From contig CAJUGU010000032.1 of NCBI GenBank assembly GCA_910586105.1, positions 1 to 19,086 of the forward strand: a DNA stretch of 19,086 nt, given 5' to 3'. The notes below the pieces were generated by a model. The model did not search any database. It was not told the origin of the DNA and saw nothing but the letters and a program-made list of their open reading frames with translations. A program made the translations under genes and the position numbers. How positions within the stretch are numbered: position 1 is the first letter of the stretch; each line of letters opens with the position of its first letter. Positions 13,526-19,086 of the stretch are shown piece after piece. The DNA is from an uncultured Eubacteriales bacterium. Its GTDB lineage: Bacteria; Bacillota; Clostridia; Oscillospirales; Butyricicoccaceae.

Positions 13526-14344
13526 ATGAGCCGGAAACCGACCGCACTGAACGCGGAATTCGTCGAGCTGATCTATGAAGAATATCACCGCAGCCATTCC
13601 CAGACGATCCACAAACACGACGACGTGCTTGAACTGTTTTATATCATGAACGGCTCCGGGCAATATACCGTCGCCGGACGCGCCTATCCCATCCAGCACG
13701 GCAGTCTCGTCATCTGCAATGCGGGCGTAATGCACGGCGAATCCCCCTATTGGCAAAACACGATGCAGAGCTATTGCTGCGTGCTGCGCGCCCTTGCCGT
13801 CCCCGGGCTCCCGCCGAACACCCTGACCGAAGCCGAGCGCAGTCCGGTCTGCTTTTTTATGGACGACCGGGAAACGGTCGAGCATATCCTGCTCGCCTTG
13901 CGCCAGCAACAGGGGCGGTCCGACGCGGTCAGCCGCCTGCTGGCGAACGCGCTGCTGAATCTGGTCTACGCCAAGCGCTGCCGCCTGTCGCGCGACGCCG
14001 ACGTGAAGCATAACGAAGGGTTCCTGCAAAGCATCATCGCCTGGCTCGACCAACATTATATGGAACCGGTCACGTTGGAAGCCCTCAGCAAACGGTTTCA
14101 CATCAGCCCATCCTATTTATCGCACATTTTCAAAACCGAAACCGGGTTTTCCCCGATGAAATACCTGCTTTACCGCCGCGTTGGCGAATCCCAACGCCTG
14201 CTTACCAACAGCACGCTGCCGGTCAGCGCCATCAGCGACCGGCTTGGCTTCAACGACAGCAGCCATTTTTGCCGCACCTTCAAAAAACACGTCGGGCTGA
14301 CGCCGTCGGCCTACCGGCAGCATTTCCGCAAAGCCCCCTCCTGA
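13526..14344 (+). CDS. AraC family transcriptional regulator (second copy type)
   Basis: A 272-aa regulator with an N-terminal cupin domain (HKHDDVLELFYIMNG, about residues 28-42, and HGSLVICNAGVMHGE) and a C-terminal AraC-type DNA-binding domain. The first recognition helix region is LEALSKRFHISPSYLSHIFK, and the second is VSAISDRLGFNDSSHFCRTF followed by GLTPSAYRQHFRK. ATG 13526 has AGGAGGG five bases upstream. It is divergent from the other AraC gene, with a 559-base intergenic region, and ends in a strong terminator, so it is a single-gene unit. Target is unknown. The direct repeats upstream of the transporter operon and its own upstream region are candidates. No promoter with good hexamers was found. 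Confidence 0.92.
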   Translation: MSRKPTALNAEFVELIYEEYHRSHSQTIHKHDDVLELFYIMNGSGQYTVAGRAYPIQHGSLVICNAGVMHGESPYWQNTMQSYCCVLRALAVPGLPPNTLTEAERSPVCFFMDDRETVEHILLALRQQQGRSDAVSRLLANALLNLVYAKRCRLSRDADVKHNEGFLQSIIAWLDQHYMEPVTLEALSKRFHISPSYLSHIFKTETGFSPMKYLLYRRVGESQRLLTNSTLPVSAISDRLGFNDSSHFCRTFKKHVGLTPSAYRQHFRKAPS

Positions 14345-14368
14345 ACCGCCTTCCTCTCCTTTTTCAAG

Positions 14369-14401
14369 GCCGGAACGTCCTTTGGGCGCTCCGGCTTTTT
14401 T
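14369..14401 (+). terminator. intrinsic terminator of the second araC-type gene
   Basis: GCCGGAACGTCC (14369-14380) pairs with GGGCGCTCCGGC (14384-14395) around a TTT loop, with one mismatch and one wobble. Six T residues (14396-14401) follow. It begins 24 bases after the stop codon. Confidence 0.88.
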
Positions 14402-14463
14402 ATCGGGACGCGCCCGGGCAACGCATCGTTATACCCGTAAACGTTGAATCTTGCCGTTTGCTT

Positions 14464-14632
14464 CGCCTGCGCGGCGGGCGCCGGGGCGCTGCCCCTGGAC
14501 CCCGGTCCTACGCGGACAGCGCCAAAGGGACTCTTCCCTTTGGAATCCCTTTCACGCCTGCGGGCGGGATTGGCGCGATCAAAGCCGTTTCTGCGTATGG
14601 CTTCGTCCCGCCAAAAGGACGGCGGGACGAAG
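14464..14632. repeat. hairpin-rich extragenic repeat element (copy 1)
   Basis: The element starts with CGCCTGCGCGGCGGGCG (14464-14480), which recurs exactly at 16809-16825. Hairpins follow: GGGGC-GCT-GCCCC (14483-14495), CCAAAGGGA-CTCT-TCCCTTTGG (14522-14543) and a 12-bp perfect stem CTTCGTCCCGCC / GGCGGGACGAAG (14601-14632, 8-nt loop). GC-rich hairpin clusters of this style are scattered in many clostridial genomes. Function is unknown. Confidence 0.55.
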
Positions 14633-14827
14633 TGGCGGGATTGGTAAAAATTTTTGAACGGGAGTATAAATGGAGGCTTCGGAAACCGGCGCTCATGCGG
14701 GTATGAGCGGCCTGCTGTCCGGCATCGCCTTTGCGCAGGCATTCGATCTTCAGCCTGCCCGGGCGGTTGCCGATCAGACAGACGGCGGCTTCAGTTTCTC
14801 AAACGCGCAGCCTTCTTCGGTCGGCAT

Positions 14828-14863
14828 CCCCGTCAGGCAGTCCCATGGAACGGCCTGACGGGG
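14828..14863. other. perfect 11-bp hairpin without a T-run
   Basis: CCCCGTCAGGC (14828-14838) pairs with GCCTGACGGGG (14853-14863) around a 14-nt loop. It is about 60 bases downstream of the SOD gene on the minus strand, where it could mark the mRNA end. No U-tract follows on either strand, so intrinsic termination is not obvious. Confidence 0.5.
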
Positions 14864-14924
14864 CATGGTAACGGTTTGGACAATGGCACGGGAATATAGA
14901 CGCAGCCCGCACGAAACATGATGT

Positions 14925-15446
14925 TTAAAGGCAGTACGGTATCGGCTTCCGGATCACGCCGCAGGCGATCTTTTCGCCGGAATTGCCGGAGGGCTGGGTC
15001 GTGAAATCGTCGGGGCGGTCGTGAATGATGATCGTTTTGCCGATCACCTCATTGATTGCAAAACGGTTGGTCAAAAACAGGGAAAGCGCAAACCCTTCGT
15101 TTCCGAACAGCGGCGGCAGATCCCCAGCGTGGCAGGGATGGGCGCAGCCGCCGGGGTTATAATGCGACATAGCGTTGGAATACGGATCGTGCAGGTCGCC
15201 GGTGCAGCTGCCCCCTTCGTGGATATGGAACCCAAAGACCCGCTCCTGACAGGGCTGGCCGGAATGCGGCAGCCCGTTGATCTCCGCACAGACGATCACG
15301 CCTTCATCGGTTTGATAAAACCTCACAGCGCCCGATATGTCGGGATAGCTTTCGTTGCCTTGGATATCTGCGGACGCCTGCGGCCTGCGCCGCAGGACCG
15401 AAAGAAGATGTATCGGGGCGTAGCTGTAAGCGGATGGTTTATTCAT
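14925..15446 (-). CDS. Cu/Zn superoxide dismutase family protein
   Basis: A 173-aa protein of the SodC fold, which converts superoxide to oxygen and peroxide. All expected ligands are visible: FGFHIHEGGSC gives His74 and His76, SHYNP gives His95, AHPCHAGDLP gives His103, His106 and Asp109, and IIHDRPDD gives His142. Cys81 and Cys162 (ACGVI) could form the usual disulfide. The zinc loop is very short, with only 7 residues between His95 and His103 and 2 between His103 and His106. No signal peptide or lipobox is present, so the protein appears cytoplasmic, unlike most SodC. ATG 15446 follows AAGGAG by seven bases. It has its own promoter region with two dyads. Activity is not proven by the sequence, since some Firmicutes members do not bind copper. 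Confidence 0.9.
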   Translation of the reverse strand: MNKPSAYSYAPIHLLSVLRRRPQASADIQGNESYPDISGAVRFYQTDEGVIVCAEINGLPHSGQPCQERVFGFHIHEGGSCTGDLHDPYSNAMSHYNPGGCAHPCHAGDLPPLFGNEGFALSLFLTNRFAINEVIGKTIIIHDRPDDFTTQPSGNSGEKIACGVIRKPIPYCL

Positions 15447-15479
15447 AGAAATACTCCTTATGTTCGATGTTCACAGGAT

Positions 15480-15514
15480 ATTATATGCGGCCATAGAACC
15501 CGACGTTCTGTCGG
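15480..15514 (-). promoter_or_regulatory. SOD promoter with dyad over the -35 region
   Basis: On the minus strand a consensus TATAAT (15485-15480) is followed by a leader of about 27 nt. The -35 position (GAACGT) is poor and lies within the dyad CCGAC-N5-GTCGG (15500-15514), which suggests activator or repressor control at this site. Confidence 0.5.
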
Positions 15515-15546
15515 AATATTGCAACCGCCTAACAGGTTTTGGCTTT

Positions 15547-15561
15547 GTAACGATACGTTAC
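15547..15561. promoter_or_regulatory. perfect palindrome upstream of the SOD gene
   Basis: GTAACG-ATA-CGTTAC, about 100 bases before the SOD start. It resembles an operator half-site pair, and the LacI-type regulator gene lies just upstream. It does not match a PerR or Fur box. Which protein binds it is unknown. Confidence 0.4.
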
Positions 15562-15589
15562 CGGGCCTTGACATACACGATTGCAGGAC

Positions 15590-15626
15590 AAAAAAGGACC
15601 GCTCCTTTTTCGGAACAGTCCTTTTT
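15590..15626. terminator. bidirectional intrinsic terminator after the lacI-type gene
   Basis: AAAAAGGAC (15591-15599) pairs with GTCCTTTTT (15618-15626), with a further TCC/GGA pairing inside. T-runs exist in both directions. On the minus strand it closes the pfkB-lacI transcript about 130 bases after the lacI stop. Confidence 0.75.
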
Positions 15627-15755
15627 CCGGTCAAACAAATCAAGTCCTTGGCCGATCCTCTCGATCGGCTTACAGCGTAAGGCAAAACTGCCCGTTGATC
15701 CCTTTCGACGCTCTGGGAAGGTTTCCCTCGTCCCAATGGCGTGCCCTCTGCCGGT

Positions 15756-16778
15756 TTAAACCGGCCTGCAAGACGCGCGCTCTATCAGGCTCGGGCGAAT
15801 GATCCGGTGGGTTGTACCGGCTTCGCCGCCCTCCTGAATCAAGCGAAGCAGCAGGTCGAACGCCGCCTCGGAGAGCTTTTGCTGATGCTGCGCGATCGTC
15901 GTCAAACGGATCCGGGGCAGCGCCGCATAGCTGACGTTGTCAAACCCCAGCAGCGAAAGCTGTTCGGGTACGCGGATGCCCAATTCCTCCGCCGCCTTCA
16001 AAGCTCCGAGCGCGATCGAATCGGTCGCGCAGAAGACTGCGGTATAGGGGCATCCCTTGCCCAGCACTTCCCGCGCCAGCTTACAGCCGTATTCGATGGT
16101 GGACGCCTCCCACGGATTTTCGACCGCTTCGGGCGTCAGCCCCAAATCTTCCATCGCGGTACGGCAGCCGTAATAACGCCGCTGATGGGTCACGTTTGCG
16201 GGACGCATCCCCAAATACACGATCCTGCGATGCCCCAGTTTGTGGAGGTATCTCACGCCCAGCGCGCCGCCCGCCTGATTATCAAGGCTGACGGAATTGA
16301 TCCGCCCGCATTGGGGATCGCCGGGGTCGATGGCGTCGCCCAGCAGCACAATCGGCACATCGTCAAGATGTTTTGCGGCCCAAAGGTGGGCGTCATTCCT
16401 CGTACTGGCGAAAATGATCCCATCGACACGCTGGCCGACAAGGTACTCGAACAGGTCGGTCGTCTGCCGCGCGTCATGCACGGTATTGCAAAACATGACG
16501 TTATAACCGGACCGCCTTGCATAGGTCTCGACGGCGAACGCAATCTCGGCATAAAACGCGTTGGAAATATCGGGGACGATCAAACCGATCACGCCGGATC
16601 TTCGGCTGATAAGACTGCGAGCGAGGGTATTGACACGGTAGCCTTCCTGCTCGCAGATCGCCATGATGCGCTGGCGGGTGGCCTCGCTGATCTCGGCGGA
16701 ACCGCTGAGCGCACGCGACACGGAAGCATAGGAAACCCCTGCGATCTTCGCAATATCTTTAATGGTAACACGGTGCAT
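15756..16778 (-). CDS. LacI family transcriptional regulator
   Basis: A 340-aa sugar-responsive repressor. The N-terminal helix-turn-helix with hinge is MHRVTIKDIAKIAGVSYASV followed by SRALSGSAEIS (residues 1-31). The periplasmic-binding-protein-like sensor domain has GVIGLIVPDISNAFYAEI, DGIIFAS, ATDSIALGALKAAEELG and LSLLGFDNVSYAAL. ATG 16778 has GGAGG eight bases upstream. The longer open frame upstream enters the repeat element and is not family-like. The gene is 141 bases downstream of pfkB on the same strand, without a clear promoter between them, so it is probably co-transcribed. The LacI-type operator candidates upstream of pfkB (17912-17925 and 18085-18098) are its likely targets. 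The stop codon lies inside a perfect palindrome GCCGGTTTAAACCGGC (15750-15765). Confidence 0.93.
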   Translation of the reverse strand: MHRVTIKDIAKIAGVSYASVSRALSGSAEISEATRQRIMAICEQEGYRVNTLARSLISRRSGVIGLIVPDISNAFYAEIAFAVETYARRSGYNVMFCNTVHDARQTTDLFEYLVGQRVDGIIFASTRNDAHLWAAKHLDDVPIVLLGDAIDPGDPQCGRINSVSLDNQAGGALGVRYLHKLGHRRIVYLGMRPANVTHQRRYYGCRTAMEDLGLTPEAVENPWEASTIEYGCKLAREVLGKGCPYTAVFCATDSIALGALKAAEELGIRVPEQLSLLGFDNVSYAALPRIRLTTIAQHQQKLSEAAFDLLLRLIQEGGEAGTTHRIIRPSLIERASCRPV

Positions 16779-16808
16779 AGCCGGTTCCTCCGATGTTTCA
16801 TTCCTGCT

Positions 16809-16876
16809 CGCCTGCGCGGCGGGCGGCAAAGGGCTTACGCCCTCTGCACTCCCAAGGATGCGGAGCATCCTTTTTT
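16809..16876 (+). repeat. extragenic repeat element copy 2 with plus-directed terminator-like hairpin
   Basis: It begins with the same 17 bases as copy 1 (16809-16825), diverges, and ends with AAGGATGC-GGA-GCATCCTT (16854-16872) followed by TTTT. The T-run is on the plus side only, although both flanking genes are on the minus strand, so it fits a mobile or repeated module better than the terminator of a local gene. Confidence 0.5.
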
Positions 16877-16919
16877 CGCCTTCGGGCCTATCGTCCTGTT
16901 TTGAGTTGGCGGTACCGCT

Positions 16920-17798
16920 TCAGCGGTAAAATTCCTGAATATAGGCGCGTACATCGGCATCCGTCCCGACGAATGGGCCCGGCTTTTCCATCTTGTAAGA
17001 GACCATCGCCGTTGCATATTCCAACGCCGTCGGGATATCGTCCCCCAGTACGCGGCGGGCGATATACGCCGCAAAAACAGTATCGCCCCGCCCGGTGCGT
17101 CCCGAAAGGTTACGCGACTTGACCGGCGAGGTGTGGAACGCACGGCCGTCATAGACCAGCATCTCCGAGTTGTGCGAGATCAACGTCTCCCGCGCGCCCC
17201 AGGCATACAGCTGCTTCGCCGCTTCGCGGCGGTCGGCGATGCCGGTCAGGATCTCGGCTTCGGCGGCGTCGGTCTTCAGGTAATCGAACATCGGCAGGTA
17301 TTCCCGTTTGTCCGCCCAGTCGTGGAAGTTCATGCTTCCATTTTCGTTGTGGCGCAAAAAACCCTGTATGTCGGCGGACACCATGCCGCGCTTTTTCAGC
17401 CCCACGATCAGCTCATTGGGGAAATCGCCATAGAGCAGGCCGGACAGGTGATACAGCGCGCAGTCGGCCTGCGGCACCTCGTCGAGCGTGATGGGGTCGG
17501 ACTGCGCAAGGCATTCCGCCTTCCGGCGTTCGCGGTCGGCGGTAAAGTAGGTGTTGCGCATCAGCGTCGTTTTGGCGGAGGGCAGCAGCGCGAGGCTTTC
17601 CTTCGGAAAGTCGAACCGGTCCAGGATGTCCGCGTCGTCGGGGCTGATCTTGACCGCCGTAAACACGTTCGCCTGCGCCGCCCGCGCCGCATAGGCGCAA
17701 AAATAGGCTGCGCCGCCGATATCGTGCACTTCGTCGCCCTGATAATCGATATTGTGGTCGCGTGTGACAGGGCCGATAAACATTACATCATATTTCAT
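16920..17798 (-). CDS. PfkB family carbohydrate kinase
   Basis: A cytoplasmic ribokinase-like kinase (292 aa) that phosphorylates a sugar or nucleoside with ATP. Seen: N-terminal MKYDVMFIGPVTRDHNI, the substrate-side GG motif HDIGGAAYFCAYAARA (residues 25-40) and the catalytic motif SGRTGRGDTVFAAYIARR, with catalytic Asp239. The usual DTGAGD anion-hole motif is replaced by GRTGRGD, an Arg in place of Ala. The protein is shorter than IolC-type kinases (about 325 aa), so an inositol-pathway role is not supported. ATG 17798 has GGGAGG eleven bases upstream. It is first in a probable operon with the LacI gene. Its promoters carry LacI-type dyads. The substrate is unknown, and nucleoside or sugar kinases of this family cannot be separated here. 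Confidence 0.88.
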   Translation of the reverse strand: MKYDVMFIGPVTRDHNIDYQGDEVHDIGGAAYFCAYAARAAQANVFTAVKISPDDADILDRFDFPKESLALLPSAKTTLMRNTYFTADRERRKAECLAQSDPITLDEVPQADCALYHLSGLLYGDFPNELIVGLKKRGMVSADIQGFLRHNENGSMNFHDWADKREYLPMFDYLKTDAAEAEILTGIADRREAAKQLYAWGARETLISHNSEMLVYDGRAFHTSPVKSRNLSGRTGRGDTVFAAYIARRVLGDDIPTALEYATAMVSYKMEKPGPFVGTDADVRAYIQEFYR

Positions 17799-17911
17799 GA
17801 GATCCCGTTCCTCCCGGCTGGAAGCCGTTCATTTTCCGCAAGAAAGGGAGCCTGCCCTGTGCGCCATACGGGTTTGTTGAGTGAGACTGTACAAGTGCAC
17901 AAGGCAAGCAG

Positions 17912-17925
17912 CGCAATCGTTTGCG
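17912..17925. promoter_or_regulatory. LacI-type operator O1 at the pfkB transcription start
   Basis: CGCAATCGTTTGCG is a near-perfect dyad around a central CG, the usual LacI-family layout. It sits just downstream of the pfkB -10, about +2 to +15, where bound repressor would block initiation. Confidence 0.65.
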
Positions 17926-17933
17926 TTTATCCT

Positions 17934-17939
17934 ATTATA
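17934..17939 (-). promoter_or_regulatory. extended -10 promoter P1 of pfkB
   Basis: TGGTATAAT on the minus strand, consensus -10 with TG extension, and a poor -35. The start near 17927 leaves a leader of about 130 nt. Confidence 0.6.
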
Positions 17940-18048
17940 CCAGCTCCTTCTGCAAGATGCTATTAGTCATTCTGCATAAATTTTCGGATCGTTATTTTCA
18001 AAAAACACCGGAAAATATTTGACGAATGGAAAAAAATCCGCTTCCCAC

Positions 18049-18077
18049 TTGACATTCCCCGTGAAAACGGTTAAGAT
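18049..18077 (+). promoter_or_regulatory. plus-strand promoter with short downstream unit
   Basis: A -35 TTGACA (18049-18054), a 17-bp spacer and -10 TAAGAT (18072-18077). Transcription from about 18083 would meet operator O2 at once and a terminator by 18131. Confidence 0.5.
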
Positions 18078-18083
18078 ATTATA
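18078..18083 (-). promoter_or_regulatory. possible second -10 for pfkB (P2)
   Basis: TATAAT on the minus strand with operator O2 inside its -35/-10 spacer. The -35 hexamer is poor, so this is a weaker call than P1. Confidence 0.35.
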
Positions 18084-18084
18084 A

Positions 18085-18098
18085 GCGAAAACGTTTGC
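18085..18098. promoter_or_regulatory. LacI-type operator O2
   Basis: GCGAAAACGTTTGC contains the palindrome AAACGTTT and shares GCAAACG (minus strand) with O1, whose centre is about 173 bp away. The pair could bind one LacI tetramer or two dimers. Confidence 0.55.
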
Positions 18099-18106
18099 AT
18101 CCATTT

Positions 18107-18131
18107 GCGCGTCGAAATCGCGCGGTTTTTT
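18107..18131 (+). terminator. terminator between the short unit and mgtC
   Basis: GCGCG (18107-18111), loop TCGAAAT, CGCGC (18119-18123), then GG and six T residues (18126-18131). A good intrinsic terminator in the plus direction, just before the mgtC promoter. Confidence 0.65.
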
Positions 18132-18143
18132 GGGCGGTATCCC

Positions 18144-18172
18144 TTGACATATCGTCCGCGGATGCGTATAAT
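18144..18172 (+). promoter_or_regulatory. perfect consensus promoter of mgtC-type gene
   Basis: TTGACA (18144-18149), 17-bp spacer, TATAAT (18167-18172). This is a full consensus sigma-A promoter and should be strong, unless repressed or limited by translation. Confidence 0.88.
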
Positions 18173-18206
18173 AGTCCAATATAATATGGAAAGGCTGGTT
18201 TTTGTA

Positions 18207-18938
18207 ATGACGTTGGTAGGGTACATGACCGAACAGTTTTCGATATGGCAAAGCATTGATTTCTTCGTCCGGCTTGTTGCCGCCTGCCTTTGCGGCGCCG
18301 CGATCGGCTTTGAACGCAGCAAGCGGTTCAAGGGCGCGGGGCTGCGGACGCATATCATCGTCTGCTGCGGCGCGGCGCTTATGATGATCATTTCAAAATA
18401 CGGCTTCGCCGATATGACCAGCATGGACGGCATCATGTTCAACGGTACCCGCGGCGCAGATTCGGCGCGTATCGCGGCGCAGGTCGTCAGCGGCATCAGC
18501 TTCCTTGGCGCAGGCGTGATCTTCAAGCACGGCAGTTCCATCCGCGGCCTGACGACTGCGGCGGGCGTTTGGGCGACCGCCGGGATCGGGCTTGCGGTCG
18601 GCGCGGGCATGTATCCGGTCGGCATTTTTGCGACCCTCCTGATCTCCGGGCTTCAATATCTGATGCACAAGCATACCTTCGGCGGGGACGCGCTCGTTAC
18701 CAACCGCCTCCAATTCGTGATCGTACAAAGCGAAGGGTTTTATACTCAGCTCGAGCACTTCCTGAACACGCATCATGCGCAGGTCATTGAAAGCAAGATT
18801 ACATACGACGAACATTCGGACGACGCGACCTATGAAATGATCGTCCGCTCCCCCAGGGATATCACCATGGACGATATCAATTCCTTCCTTCAGTCGATCA
18901 CCCGGGTCCGCAGCGTGGACTATATGGCGATCTCCTGA
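18207..18938 (+). CDS. MgtC/SapB family membrane protein
   Basis: An inner-membrane protein of the MgtC/SapB family (243 aa). MgtC affects growth in low magnesium and interacts with ATP synthase in enterobacteria, while Firmicutes members are less well studied. Seen: N-terminal FFVRLVAACLCGAAIGFERS (membrane segment ending in the conserved Glu-Arg), AGLRTHIIVCCGAALMMI, the ARIAAQVVSGISFLGAGVIF segment, RGLTTAAGVWATAGIGLAVG, and a C-terminal soluble ACT-like region (about 165-243). Start choice: an in-frame ATG at 18186 lies only about 7 nt after the likely transcription start, so ATG 18207, with GGAAAGG 12 bases upstream, is preferred. No magnesium-sensing leader is visible. It is divergent from pfkB. 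Confidence 0.9.
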   Translation: MTLVGYMTEQFSIWQSIDFFVRLVAACLCGAAIGFERSKRFKGAGLRTHIIVCCGAALMMIISKYGFADMTSMDGIMFNGTRGADSARIAAQVVSGISFLGAGVIFKHGSSIRGLTTAAGVWATAGIGLAVGAGMYPVGIFATLLISGLQYLMHKHTFGGDALVTNRLQFVIVQSEGFYTQLEHFLNTHHAQVIESKITYDEHSDDATYEMIVRSPRDITMDDINSFLQSITRVRSVDYMAIS

Positions 18939-18961
18939 TCGTCCCCAATCTCTGCACAAGC

Positions 18962-19086
18962 CTATCTTTTCTTCTTTTTTCCCGGAAAGGCGTTGTATGG
19001 GATCTCATGCAGCGCCTTTCTCGTGACCGTGCGCCGGGCCGCCCGCCCTGCGCGCGGCAGGCTCTCCACTTCTGTAAAAGGCGCGC
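18962..19086 (-). CDS. C-terminal end of an unknown gene (partial, runs off the edge)
   Basis: A minus-strand frame without stop covers the window edge and ends at TAG 18964-18962, giving 40 residues plus a partial codon. The tail TVTRKALHEIPYNAFP followed by GKKKKR looks like a real basic C-terminus, perhaps of a nucleic-acid-binding protein. The other two frames in this stretch are less protein-like. It converges on mgtC with only 23 bases between stops. Family is not recognisable from this fragment. Confidence 0.5.
   Translation of the reverse strand, partial: APFTEVESLPRAGRAARRTVTRKALHEIPYNAFPGKKKKR
18985..19020. other. 15-bp hairpin near the right edge
   Basis: Arms at 18985-18999 and 19006-19020 (GAAAGGCGTTGTATG / CATGCAGCGCCTTTC) pair with two G-T wobbles around GGATCT. 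No T-run follows on either strand. It lies inside the partial minus-strand frame and 47 bases after the mgtC stop, so it may serve the mgtC transcript end. Confidence 0.45.

Larger units (their letters stand above)
14345..14924. other. intergenic region with repeat element and hairpins
   Basis: This 580-base region between the second araC gene and the SOD gene holds the araC terminator, a hairpin-rich repeat element (14464-14632) and an isolated 11-bp hairpin (14828-14863). A 62-codon frame starting at 14670 has GGGAG five bases before its ATG, but its product has no recognisable features and runs through the hairpin. It is not called. Confidence 0.5.
15447..15755. other. intergenic region between lacI-type gene and SOD gene
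   Basis: From left to right it holds the SOD promoter -10 (15480-15485), a dyad over its -35 region (15500-15514), a perfect palindrome (15547-15561), the terminator of the lacI gene (15590-15626) and a 7-bp hairpin GCCGATC/GATCGGC (15651-15669). No gene is supported. Confidence 0.55.
17799..18206. other. divergent control region between pfkB and mgtC
   Basis: A 408-base region dense in signals: pfkB P1 (-10 17934-17939) with a downstream operator, a second minus-strand -10 (18078-18083), a plus-strand promoter (18049-18077), a second operator (18085-18098), a terminator (18107-18131) and the mgtC promoter (18144-18172). No ORF is supported. Confidence 0.6.

Noticed and set aside
14670..14858. 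62-codon plus-strand frame after the repeat element
   Set aside because: GGGAG lies at good spacing, but the product is featureless, no promoter is seen, and the frame runs through an 11-bp hairpin.
15568..15573. TTGACA as a plus-strand promoter
   Set aside because: No -10 at 16-18 bp; the expected position is an A-run that belongs to the terminator.

Overview
The window (about 19 kb) looks like a chromosomal segment of a GC-rich, Gram-positive anaerobe of the Clostridia, perhaps Oscillospirales-like. The basis is strong AGGAGG-type ribosome binding sites, intrinsic terminators with U-tracts, CUT2 sugar transport, IolE-type and Gfo/Idh/MocA enzymes, AraC/LacI regulators and short GC-rich hairpin-rich intergenic repeats. 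The genus is inference. No rRNA, tRNA, CRISPR array or intact insertion sequence was seen.

Layout. Positions 1-900 are a more AT-rich stretch that may be a mobile-element remnant, with one small unrecognised ORF. A TraX-family membrane protein follows (888-1595, +), convergent with a DUF5655-type protein (1674-2036, -). Next on the minus strand are iolE (inosose dehydratase, 2147-3073) and an NAD-type malic enzyme (3232-4404), each with its own promoter. After a small 3-TM protein (4726-5040, +) comes a CUT2 sugar ABC transporter operon on the minus strand: lipoprotein binding protein, tandem ATPase, permease (9049 to 5388). A second minus-strand operon holds an IolE/IolI-like TIM-barrel enzyme and a Gfo/Idh/MocA dehydrogenase (11721 to 9624), preceded by an AraC regulator (12079-12966). 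A second, divergent AraC regulator lies at 13526-14344 (+). Then come a Cu/Zn superoxide dismutase, a LacI regulator and a PfkB kinase, all on the minus strand. An MgtC/SapB protein (+) follows, and the C-terminus of an unknown minus-strand gene runs off the right edge.

How the genes may work together. Transporter, dehydrogenase, inosose dehydratase and a second TIM-barrel enzyme together suggest uptake and oxidation of a polyol or cyclitol such as an inositol isomer, under AraC control. The ring-opening and later Iol enzymes (IolD, IolB, IolC, IolJ) are not in the window, so the pathway is either completed elsewhere or differs. The PfkB kinase and LacI protein form a second small sugar module with two LacI-type operator candidates upstream.

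The points most worth a second look are: two different IolE-like enzymes without the rest of the pathway; a perfect 19-bp hairpin between binding-protein and ATPase genes; a structured element between the two araC genes; the paired operators around pfkB, including a very short promoter-operator-terminator unit; a hairpin-rich repeat occurring twice; and a Cu/Zn SOD with a shortened zinc loop and no signal peptide.
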